This document shows, one piece after another, positions 21,907 to 28,895 of a stretch of 32,551 nucleotides of DNA. The number at the start of each line of letters is the position of its first letter. Positions within the stretch are counted from its first letter, which is position 1. The stretch comes from Bacteroidales bacterium. Lineage in GTDB: Bacteria; Bacteroidota; Bacteroidia; Bacteroidales; UBA932. The stretch covers positions 1-32,551 of the forward strand of contig JAFRPW010000002.1 in NCBI GenBank assembly GCA_017428945.1, read 5' to 3'. Below the pieces are notes generated by a model. The model was not told the origin of the DNA. It did no database searches and worked only from the letters and a program-made list of their open reading frames with translations. The position numbers and the translations under genes were made by a program.

Positions 21907-22057
21907 GATAGACCTGTATGCATCCGGCTTACACAAAACAGGGAGTACTGCTGTCAGGCGATACACGGCGATGGAACTGAAAGATCGTTTTGCGCTTATG
22001 AACGCGGCTTTTGACCAGAGCCCCTACAAGGTAAACAAGAAACTTGAGGTTATTTGA
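21907..22057 (+). pseudogene. Unidentified 3' gene fragment
   Basis: This plus-strand stretch stays open and ends at a TGA at 22055-22057. It reads VQIDLYASGLHKTGSTAV, then YTAMELKDRFALMNAAF and KVNKKLEVI, which looks like real protein-coding sequence. I do not recognise the family. Its upstream end joins the antisense of the GNAT pseudogene, so it has no start codon of its own and is probably the C-terminal end of a gene destroyed by rearrangement. Its last bases overlap the response-regulator stop. Confidence 0.5.
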
Positions 22058-22706
22058 CGGATACAATTCCACTGTTTACAGCATGGGCCACGCACTCTAC
22101 TATGCTGTCCAGGCCGAATTTCCCTTTTATGCGCTCTTTGTAGCTGTCCACGGTGTTCAGGGTAATTTCCAGGGCAGATGCAATCTGTGAATTTGAGTAG
22201 CCCGAGGTGGTGAGCTGGAGCACTTCCAGCTCGCGTGGCGTCAGTCCCTGCGGTTTACGGGCAAGCAGATTTTCACGTCCGCCAAATATGCGGGTGATCT
22301 GGTCAGCATCGATGGTTTCTCCGAAGAAAAGGCACTTTCCGGCTGCGACATCGGCAATAGCTTCCACGATGGACTTCGGCACGGAATCCTTGGCCAGATA
22401 GGCCGATGCCCCGGAAGAAATGGCTTTCAGGATATATGAGGGGGTCTTGTAGTGCGAAAGCACCAATGTCCGTACGGCGGGGAAGGCTTCACGGAGAATC
22501 CCCAGTAGCGTAAGACCGTCGGTCTCGGACTCCAAGGAGATGTCCACCACGGCAACGTCAGTTTCCGGATGGGCGTTGAGAAAGGCTACGGCAGCACCGG
22601 GAGTGGCAACAGATTCAATGGATGCGAACCCGCCATCGGACTGGAATGCCAACCCCAGTCCCATTACGAAAACGGCGGAATCTTCTACGAGAAGAACATG
22701 AATCAT
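22050..22706 (-). CDS. NarL/LuxR-family response regulator
   Basis: The 218-residue protein has an N-terminal receiver domain with the acidic pair Glu8-Asp9, phospho-acceptor Asp55 (VAVVDISLE), Ser84 in place of the usual Thr, and Lys106 (YLAKDS). A LuxR/GerE-type HTH follows (about 153-215): LTPRELEVLQLTTSGYSNSQ, then IASALEITLNTVDSYKERI. It should bind DNA after phosphorylation by the sensor kinase encoded just upstream, with which it overlaps by ATGA (22703-22706). The inverted repeat at 25466-25488 between the kinase gene and the divergent lipoprotein gene is a candidate target. Confidence 0.93.
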   Translation of the reverse strand: MIHVLLVEDSAVFVMGLGLAFQSDGGFASIESVATPGAAVAFLNAHPETDVAVVDISLESETDGLTLLGILREAFPAVRTLVLSHYKTPSYILKAISSGASAYLAKDSVPKSIVEAIADVAAGKCLFFGETIDADQITRIFGGRENLLARKPQGLTPRELEVLQLTTSGYSNSQIASALEITLNTVDSYKERIKGKFGLDSIVECVAHAVNSGIVSVK

Positions 22707-25414
22707 AGGTCAATGGTTATTTGAAGGCCCCCTTCGGGCCGATTATGCATTTCCATCCTGGCGCTGAGCTTGTCCAGCAGTTCGCGGACAATCACAAGGC
22801 CGAGGCCGTGTCCCCAATCGGGATTCTCTTCCCGAAAACCAGGGCCGTTATCGATGATGACAATCCGGCGCGCATGGAGAAGATTCTTCGTCGCTTCGCT
22901 CCTCAGGATGACAGGAGCCCCCGGGATGTCAGAATGCTGCGAAGCTTTTACAGCATTGCTCAACAGGTTCCGAAGGACGGTAAGCAGCATGTTCCGGTCG
23001 GTGCGTACAATCAAGTTTTTGGGAATATCAACCGTAATCACATCATGCCCACGGACGCTTTCCACAGCATCCTCGGCAAGGCCCAGGAGATTCACCTCAC
23101 GCATAACGGGCTTCAGCATGCCCCTCTGACTGAGTGACCACAGCAGGAGGTTCTCCAGCAGGGAGGAGGCGTTTTCGGCCGACCCGGATAACTCAGCAAG
23201 GCCTGCCTTCAACTGCTCCCCAGAGAGGCTGTCAACCTTCTCCAAGAGTTCCCGAGTCAAGATGTAATTTCCGGTAACAGGCCCCCTGAGATCATGGGAT
23301 ATAATGGAGAAAAGGCGGTTTCTCATATCCAGTTCCTTCACAAGGAGCCTTCGCTCGCGGAGTTTCATCACCATATAGATGATGGCGGAGAGCAGCAGGA
23401 GATACATGAGCAGGAAAGGCCAGCGGAGCCATATAGGTGGAGGCACGCGGATAAACCGTGAAACAGACTCGCCTTGATTCCACCTCCCGAAAATATCCGA
23501 GCTTTGCTCCTCAAGGGAATATCGCCCCGGGCGGATATTCTCCGGCAAGCCGATAAAGCGTCCGTCATTCCAGTCTCCACCATTAATGCGATACCTGTGG
23601 CGGATAAGACCCTCCAGCGCCAGATTCCCTGCGGCCTTGATGCCAAGCAGACTGTCCGGATGGAATACAATGGCTCCGCTGGCCCCTCCAAAGGACAGAG
23701 AACCGTCCCTGAGGGTGCAGGAAACATGTTCTCCGTAGATATCGGAAGAAAATCTCAGTTCCTTGGGAATGCGGCCGACGCTGCCGTCGGTGTCAATGAA
23801 CCAGAGTCCGTCCTCCGTTCCGGCCCATAGGCGACCTGCGGCATCCGCCTCTACCGACTGCACTTGCATGCCATCAAGGAAATGCTTGCCGGAGGGGCTC
23901 CACATCCCGCTGCGGGTGGCGGCCCAGACGGTGCCGTCTGGGGTTAGACAGAGGTCCGTGACATAGTCGTCAGGGATGGCGGAATTGCCTTTGTAATACT
24001 TGGTTACAAGGCCAGTTTCCGGGTTGATGATATTCAGCCCGGCCTCCGTGGTGGCGTAGACAAGGTTGCCGCCAGCATCCTCTATGAGCCTGCTTCCAAG
24101 CCTTGAACTCAGATAAATATTGGAATCCACCTGTGCCGATGGATAGCGGAACGGGCTCAGCCAACGGGGAGGCAGGCTGCGCCGCTCTTTTCTGTCCCAC
24201 TGGTTGAGACCTACGCCTTCCCATGTGACCACCCAGAACCGGCCGTTGCTGTCTTCCAGAAAATCCGATATCCAGTTGGCCCCGTCCAGGTGCCGGGCTT
24301 CGGTCTGTGCTTCCGGGAGAGGCCCGCTCAGGCGATCCTTGCGCATCTTCCCGTCCTTCCAAACTTCCCAGCCGGTGTTGTTCCAAAGGCCCACGTAAAC
24401 GGCGCCGGCACTGTCTTCGTACAAAGCCGACACCCTGTCTTCGGCAGTCCCGATCCACATTTTCCCTGTGTGATCCTCCAGCAAGGCCGTAACATTGGCG
24501 GAAGATATGGTCTGGACCTGTTGAAACGCCGGACAAATGACAGAAAGTCCGTTGTCTCCGCCCGCCCAGATATTGCCCTGGCAGTCTTCAAACAGGCAGT
24601 AGAGTTCTGTGGACGGTGTTTTATAGACAGGTGTATCATCCGGTTTTTCCAGATTCACCGGCCCGATGCCATACGAGCCGGCGGCCCAGAGGCGGCCTTT
24701 GCTGTCAGTAAGAAGCCTGGCATGTTCTATGGGAAGGCGGCCGCGCAAAACGACTGCTCTGTCTTCATAAGTATACAAAAGAGATGTGTGGTCATCAAAG
24801 GCATAGAGCTTACCTCCGACCTCTGCGAAACTTCCGGCGCAGAATCCGCCATTGCCGAATGGATGCATGACCTGAGGTCTTAGTCTGTCTTCAACGTACT
24901 GAAAACGGACAATCCGGCCAGCAAGCCAAAGTTTTCCGTCCCGAGCCTCGAATATCTGAAAATAGGGGTAATCTCCTTCCGAATCCCGCTTGTCGTACCA
25001 GCATCGGGCCTCCTCCCTGATGCCATCCTTGTAAGAGAGTTTCAGCAGCAGGGTGTCGCCTACGGTAGCCCAGACATAGCCCTCTGAATCGGCCAAAAGT
25101 GCCCGGATGTTGCCCTCCACCTTGTCATCTCTCACCCTGAGCCCCTTCGCCGTACCAATCCAGAGCCTGCCGCCATTATCCACTGCCAGGGCATTCACCC
25201 TGCCGTATTCCTTCCAAGATTTGAATTGTACTCCGTTAAAACTTGCCAATCCGTTACGTGTGCCCACCCAAAGTACACCGTCGGCATCTTGCGTGATGGC
25301 ATAAACCGTATTGGAAGGCAACCCGTCGGCCGCGTTGTAATTCACAAGACGGGGTTCCTGCGCCCATAATGTGCAGAAGAGAAGGAGCAAGGGTATGACG
25401 GCAAATCGGCGCAT
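22703..25414 (-). CDS. Two-component sensor histidine kinase with propeller sensor domain
   Basis: The 903-residue inner-membrane sensor starts with a signal peptide (RRFAVIPLLLLFCTLWAQ). A periplasmic region with two-component propeller repeats follows (ADGLPSNTVYAITQDADGVL; GRLWIGTAKGL; GNIWAGGDNGLS; GTVWAATRSGMW) and then a Y_Y_Y-like domain. One transmembrane segment lies at about 661-684. The kinase part has ISHDLRGP (His707), the N box LRNLLSNAVKAS, G1 DNGPGF and G2 GHGLGLVIV. Between the N box and G1, about residues 834-845 are encoded by a dispersed palindromic repeat (VILRSEATKNL). I chose 25414 for the signal peptide and because a -7 box ends 9 bp upstream. Similar systems sense polysaccharides, but no such genes are nearby. 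Confidence 0.93.
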   Translation of the reverse strand: MRRFAVIPLLLLFCTLWAQEPRLVNYNAADGLPSNTVYAITQDADGVLWVGTRNGLASFNGVQFKSWKEYGRVNALAVDNGGRLWIGTAKGLRVRDDKVEGNIRALLADSEGYVWATVGDTLLLKLSYKDGIREEARCWYDKRDSEGDYPYFQIFEARDGKLWLAGRIVRFQYVEDRLRPQVMHPFGNGGFCAGSFAEVGGKLYAFDDHTSLLYTYEDRAVVLRGRLPIEHARLLTDSKGRLWAAGSYGIGPVNLEKPDDTPVYKTPSTELYCLFEDCQGNIWAGGDNGLSVICPAFQQVQTISSANVTALLEDHTGKMWIGTAEDRVSALYEDSAGAVYVGLWNNTGWEVWKDGKMRKDRLSGPLPEAQTEARHLDGANWISDFLEDSNGRFWVVTWEGVGLNQWDRKERRSLPPRWLSPFRYPSAQVDSNIYLSSRLGSRLIEDAGGNLVYATTEAGLNIINPETGLVTKYYKGNSAIPDDYVTDLCLTPDGTVWAATRSGMWSPSGKHFLDGMQVQSVEADAAGRLWAGTEDGLWFIDTDGSVGRIPKELRFSSDIYGEHVSCTLRDGSLSFGGASGAIVFHPDSLLGIKAAGNLALEGLIRHRYRINGGDWNDGRFIGLPENIRPGRYSLEEQSSDIFGRWNQGESVSRFIRVPPPIWLRWPFLLMYLLLLSAIIYMVMKLRERRLLVKELDMRNRLFSIISHDLRGPVTGNYILTRELLEKVDSLSGEQLKAGLAELSGSAENASSLLENLLLWSLSQRGMLKPVMREVNLLGLAEDAVESVRGHDVITVDIPKNLIVRTDRNMLLTVLRNLLSNAVKASQHSDIPGAPVILRSEATKNLLHARRIVIIDNGPGFREENPDWGHGLGLVIVRELLDKLSARMEMHNRPEGGLQITIDL
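22881..22913. repeat. Dispersed palindromic repeat inside the kinase gene
   Basis: The plus strand begins AGATTCTTCGTCGCTTCGCT and ends CCTCAGGATGACA. As I recall, this is a widely dispersed bacterial intergenic repeat whose reading frames give peptides such as VILRSEATKNL in many dubious protein annotations. Here it lies inside the HATPase domain coding sequence without breaking the frame. CGAAGCG and CGCTTCG elements give it its palindromic character. Confidence 0.7.
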
Positions 25415-25422
25415 CTCACCCG

Positions 25423-25430
25423 CAAAGGTA
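25423..25430 (-). promoter_or_regulatory. -7 box of the kinase-regulator operon
   Basis: TACCTTTG on the minus strand fits TAnnTTTG and ends 9 bp before the chosen kinase ATG (25414). The -33 position is weak (no TTTG), which fits a promoter needing an activator. Confidence 0.6.
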
Positions 25431-25465
25431 TCAATTACATTCGAAATATCCTTATAAATCAGCGT

Positions 25466-25488
25466 CTTGTGGTGGATTCCGCCACAAG
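25466..25488. promoter_or_regulatory. Inverted repeat between kinase and lipoprotein genes
   Basis: CTTGTGGTGG (25466-25475) and CCGCCACAAG (25479-25488) are complementary except at one position and are separated by 3 bp. The site lies between divergent promoters, about 19 bp upstream of the lipoprotein -7 box where the -33 element would be, and 35 bp upstream of the kinase -7 box. A dimeric LuxR-type regulator would suit it, but this is inferred. Confidence 0.5.
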
Positions 25489-25506
25489 GGAGTCTTTCGG
25501 TCCGGC

Positions 25507-25514
25507 TATCTTTG
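25507..25514 (+). promoter_or_regulatory. -7 box of the lipoprotein gene
   Basis: TATCTTTG at 25507-25514 fits the -7 consensus, 18 bp before the ATG at 25533. The -33 position holds ACAA, within the right arm of the inverted repeat at 25466-25488, so the promoter probably depends on a regulator bound there. Confidence 0.65.
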
Positions 25515-25532
25515 CAAAAAACACATACGCGT

Positions 25533-27068
25533 ATGAAAAAGATATTATTGGCCGTACTGGCGCTTTTCGCAGCAATCGTATCTTCCTGCAACAAAGACGG
25601 TGAAGGCGGATCCAATGCCTCCGTCAAATTCCGCAAAGCAAACATTTCCGGAGCCCGAATGCTGGCTCTTGCCTCCGGTACCGGTGCCGCTACCAAGGCC
25701 GAAGGCGACATTACCGTCGGCCCCAAAGCCCTTTACACCGTGTCTGAAGACGGCTCCATGGTAGAAGTTAGCTATAATGTAGATGTGGAGGGGGCCGACG
25801 GTGAAGTGGCGGAGAGCATCCGGGCCAACCTCATCATTTCTCCCGGTTTTATTTTCCCGGTAGGCGAAGGCTGGCTGTGGCTGGCAAACTGCCATTATGA
25901 TATAAAGGGTGGTTGGGCAAATCATGAGCAGTTGTCCCTGTCAAAGTCTGCGAGCAACGCGCTCAGTAAGATTATCAATGATTTCAGCGCCAAGTACCAC
26001 GAGCGCCACGGCGCCCATTACCTCATCCGCAAAAGCGACGGCGCCCTCTTCGAATGGACGCTGGAGGCCGGTGCTCCTGACGGGATGGACGACGGCTTTA
26101 AGCAGCCCACATTCCTTAACGGCTGGTTCCACCAGTTGGGGAACGACCTGTTCGTGAGAGCGGGCGGATGGAATTATGATGGAAACTATCCCGGTGGACT
26201 TCCGTCACTTATCCGTCTGCAGGACAATGGCAACACGTTGGATGCTGTAAACGTGCTGGGGGACAATATCTCCTGCTGGAAACTCTATCCTGCAGGAGGT
26301 TCCTGTCTGGGCGGGACTTTCGGTTATCCTGGTGCAATGGGCGGGATGCAGGGAATCATTGCCCCGCCTTCCTTTGAGCCAGTGCTTCTCCAGGTGGAAG
26401 CAAGCAAGGAGTCTTTCCTTCTTTCTATCGGTGGAAAACTGTATTATGCCAACACTTATGAAAAAGTAATTGAAGAGGGAGACGGCAAGGAGGGGTCTTG
26501 GACAAGGACCGAAGACTGCACGGACTTCTACAATCTCACCGTTTCCGGAAGTTCAGTCTCACTTGGAAACCTCATCTGCACATTTAACGAGAGAATGGAC
26601 CCGGGACAGGTTTATATCTCCACGACGGAAAAACTCAGCTGGTGGAGCGGCAATGAATATGACGGGGCTGTGATCCATACCTTCGACCCCAAGGCCGGGT
26701 CCGTCACCTCCCGCTCCCTCCCGGAGCACTATCCGAGTAACGAAGGTGAATATGTGGACGGCGTGGCATACGTGGCCGATGGAACGTCCGGCTACTGGGA
26801 ATGCGACCTTTCCAAGGATGCGTCTGAATATGTAACGCTGGATTGGAGCAGCGCGGCCGAGTACCAGGGGAAGATTGTTTCCGGGACGCTTCGCTTGGTG
26901 CGCTTCGAAGCCGCATCCCTCACCCTTCACTTCGTCGCCTACATGACAAATGGGACGGAACTGACTTTCTATACGACGGTGACAGGCGCTGACAAGGGCG
27001 TCATCAAGACCTCCGTCGGCGGCAATAATGCAGGGATGGTGGTTACTACTATGGTAAGACTGAACTAA
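25533..27068 (+). CDS. Hypothetical secreted lipoprotein
   Basis: The 511-residue protein begins with a lipoprotein signal peptide (MKKILLAVLALFAAIVSSCN, lipidated Cys at 19), then GEGG and a polar linker. The rest is rich in beta-strand, Gly, Trp and Tyr segments (GWLWLANCHYDIKGGWA; SLIRLQDNGNTLDAVNVLG; VDGVAYVADGTSGYWECDLS), which suggests a beta-propeller-like outer-membrane-anchored protein. It somewhat resembles large Bacteroidota lipoproteins of the DUF4374 kind, but I cannot confirm this. It is transcribed divergently from the two-component operon and may be its target. A second, truncated secreted protein follows 6 bp downstream. Confidence 0.8.
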   Translation: MKKILLAVLALFAAIVSSCNKDGEGGSNASVKFRKANISGARMLALASGTGAATKAEGDITVGPKALYTVSEDGSMVEVSYNVDVEGADGEVAESIRANLIISPGFIFPVGEGWLWLANCHYDIKGGWANHEQLSLSKSASNALSKIINDFSAKYHERHGAHYLIRKSDGALFEWTLEAGAPDGMDDGFKQPTFLNGWFHQLGNDLFVRAGGWNYDGNYPGGLPSLIRLQDNGNTLDAVNVLGDNISCWKLYPAGGSCLGGTFGYPGAMGGMQGIIAPPSFEPVLLQVEASKESFLLSIGGKLYYANTYEKVIEEGDGKEGSWTRTEDCTDFYNLTVSGSSVSLGNLICTFNERMDPGQVYISTTEKLSWWSGNEYDGAVIHTFDPKAGSVTSRSLPEHYPSNEGEYVDGVAYVADGTSGYWECDLSKDASEYVTLDWSSAAEYQGKIVSGTLRLVRFEAASLTLHFVAYMTNGTELTFYTTVTGADKGVIKTSVGGNNAGMVVTTMVRLN

Positions 27069-27074
27069 AACGAT

Positions 27075-27189
27075 ATGAAACGGTTTCTATTTACATGGGC
27101 AGTCCTTCTTACCGCTTATGGCGTCTTTGCCCAGAACGTGAACGTCAAGATTGTTGCGGAGCAGTGCCCGGGCGCTGATTGCCGGACGG
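27075..27189 (+). pseudogene. Truncated secreted-protein gene
   Basis: A start codon 6 bp after the lipoprotein stop opens a frame with a clear signal peptide (MKRFLFTWAVLLTAYGVFAQ) and a short mature part, NVNVKIVAEQCPG. The frame then runs into the 3' end of the oppositely oriented ATPase gene (stop at 27190), and what follows is antisense to it. The natural gene was probably a longer exported protein in the same operon as the lipoprotein, cut off when the ATPase segment arrived. The exact junction lies somewhere in about 27160-27190. Confidence 0.65.
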
Positions 27190-28617
27190 CTACTCTACAA
27201 ACATCTGCCTCGCCAGCCGGTTTACCTCATCGATATCAAGAATCGGCAGGTCTATATCCTCCACACCATCGAACTCAAGGAAAAAGCCCATGTAGGATGG
27301 AACAGTGAGAATGGCATCCTCGCGGCCGACATTGTAGTCTCCAAATTTGATGGCATGAGTGATATGGTACTTTTCCGGATGATTCAGTACTGTCTTGACA
27401 CTCTTTGCTTTGTTGGATGTTGATTTAACCTCGCATGGGACGCACTCTCCCTTTTGCCGAATCAGAAAATCCAGTTCCAAGCCGCCGTCTTTGTGATAAT
27501 AATAGAGGTTCTGACCTTTCTTGTGTAGGAAGTCGGCCATGATTCCTTCGAAAATGGCACCTTTGTAGCCGTAGAGGTTCCCTTGGAGGACATCGGCTCG
27601 AGTACCCGGATCCAACATGGCCATAAGGATCCCGATGTCGGTGGGGTAAACTTTGAATACGTCCTCTTTTGCATTCCCGCCTAGCGGAAGTTCTGGAGAA
27701 TCTGTGTTGTAGCAGCGATGGATGATGCCAGCATCTTCGAGCCATTGCAAACTACCTGAATATTGGGATGCACGGGCGCCTTTTTTTATCGTGGAGTATT
27801 GGAATTTCTTGTTTTCTTTTGCCAGTTGGGCGGGAATGGATTCAAAGCATTCACGAATATGGGGTTTATCTGCATCATCGGCATATTTTACCATATCGTC
27901 CTCGTATTCGTCGATGATAGATTTGTAGACTTCGGCCACCTCGCCCATATGGTTGGTTTCAAGGAATTTATTGACGGCTGCGGGTAACCCGCCTACAACG
28001 ATGTAGCGGTAGAGGAGTTGTTTGAAAGCATAATGTACACCTTCGGGGACGGGTTGTTCTCGCAAAAAACATTTGCGGACGGCGTCGATGGCATCAGCAC
28101 GGATTCCGTTAGCCCAAAGAAATTCCTCGAAATCCAGCGGACACATGGAAATGATGGTCTCATAGCCCACAGGTACGGAATTCTTTCCCAGTTTTTTGTT
28201 TTTTTCTTTTTTCTTCTTGTTTCCATAGCCTTTCACTCCAAGTAGGGAGCCTGTGGCAATGACATCGAAGCGGCCATCGAGTTTGAATGACTTAAGAGAT
28301 GTGCGAGCGTCCGGACAGTCCTGAATCTCGTCCAGGATGATGCACGTCTTTCCAGGAATGAACTGGGCCTGAGGCATCAAGGTGGAAAGGTTAAGAATGA
28401 TGGTATCGACATCCTTGTTCCCGAGAAAAGCAGTGGTCTTATCGGCCTCCAGAGCAAAGTTGACGTATACGACAGAGTCGTAGTGTTGCCCCGCAAATTG
28501 CTGGACAATGAAGGTTTTGCCGCACTGGCGGACTCCTTTGATGACAAGGGGGTTGTGGTCAGGCTTGTTTTTCCACTGTAGGAGGGTATCTTCTATTTTC
28601 CTTTTAAGCATATGCAT
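27190..28617 (-). CDS. AAA ATPase with DUF4143 domain (copy 2)
   Basis: The 475-residue protein has Walker A GVRQCGKT (28-35), Walker B CIILDEIQ (Asp96-Glu97) and the sensor motif ATGSLLG. A DUF4143 C-terminal domain follows with DGGLELDFLIRQKGECVPCE and VKST, a nuclease-like Asp...Glu-x-Lys pattern. A lysine-rich insert (GNKKKKEKNKKLGK, about 131-144) lies after the sensor motif. It is a different subfamily from copy 1 (low similarity). Start codons at 28617 and 28611 are both possible; the -7 box leaves 7-14 nt of leader. A 32-bp-period repeat array overlaps its promoter, and broken genes lie on both sides of it. Confidence 0.9.
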   Translation of the reverse strand: MHMLKRKIEDTLLQWKNKPDHNPLVIKGVRQCGKTFIVQQFAGQHYDSVVYVNFALEADKTTAFLGNKDVDTIILNLSTLMPQAQFIPGKTCIILDEIQDCPDARTSLKSFKLDGRFDVIATGSLLGVKGYGNKKKKEKNKKLGKNSVPVGYETIISMCPLDFEEFLWANGIRADAIDAVRKCFLREQPVPEGVHYAFKQLLYRYIVVGGLPAAVNKFLETNHMGEVAEVYKSIIDEYEDDMVKYADDADKPHIRECFESIPAQLAKENKKFQYSTIKKGARASQYSGSLQWLEDAGIIHRCYNTDSPELPLGGNAKEDVFKVYPTDIGILMAMLDPGTRADVLQGNLYGYKGAIFEGIMADFLHKKGQNLYYYHKDGGLELDFLIRQKGECVPCEVKSTSNKAKSVKTVLNHPEKYHITHAIKFGDYNVGREDAILTVPSYMGFFLEFDGVEDIDLPILDIDEVNRLARQMFVE

Positions 28618-28630
28618 TCTCCGTTTGATG

Positions 28631-28638
28631 CAAATTTA
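28631..28638 (-). promoter_or_regulatory. -7 box of DUF4143 ATPase copy 2
   Basis: TAAATTTG on the minus strand fits TAnnTTTG. Its first two bases are the last two of a 32-bp repeat unit, so the repeat occupies the -33 to -7 interval and any protein bound there would block or tune transcription of the ATPase. Confidence 0.6.
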
Positions 28639-28724
28639 CACTTTTTTGGGGGAATAATCTAATGACGCTACACTTTTTTGGGGGAAAGATTTGAAGAATC
28701 TACATTTTGCAGATATCACCAGCC
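28637..28724. repeat. 32-bp-period repeat array upstream of ATPase copy 2
   Basis: TACACTTTTTTGGGGGAA occurs at 28637-28654 and again at 28669-28686, and a weaker unit beginning TACATTTTGCAG starts at 28701. The units are exactly 32 bp apart. Each has an 18-bp conserved core and a 14-bp variable part. The kernel (T-run, G, then GG) recalls the 23-bp array upstream of ATPase copy 1. Confidence 0.65.
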
Positions 28725-28759
28725 TTTTTTACCGCACGGATCAACCCTCTCCCGGTGGT

Positions 28760-28871
28760 GCGGCTGTAGGAGTTTTTTTATTGCCCCACGTTTGCCCCGC
28801 AGGATCATAGCTGGTTGGCCCGATGTCGAATAGATTCCCGGCCAGATGCCGGCAATGATGCCGGTAGCCAC
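28760..28871 (-). pseudogene. Remnant of an FtsX-like permease
   Basis: In one minus-strand frame this stretch reads VATGIIAGIWPGIYSTSGQP, then AMILRGKRGAIKKL, with a stop codon just before it and no start. The pattern G..P....S..QP...I.G matches the segment linking the two halves of MacB/FtsX-type permeases; compare GLLPAFAASRYQPIDVIKG in the intact neighbour. It is probably a leftover of a paralogous permease gene. It lies between the ATPase repeat array and the intact permease genes. The call rests on a short motif. Confidence 0.55.
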
Positions 28872-28895
28872 TCAGGTCTTTGGTATCATAATCTT

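Noticed and set aside
21537-28724. Short repeat arrays as CRISPR loci
   Set aside because: The variable parts are only 9 and 14 bp, units number three or four, and no cas gene is present; a promoter-linked tandem array fits better.
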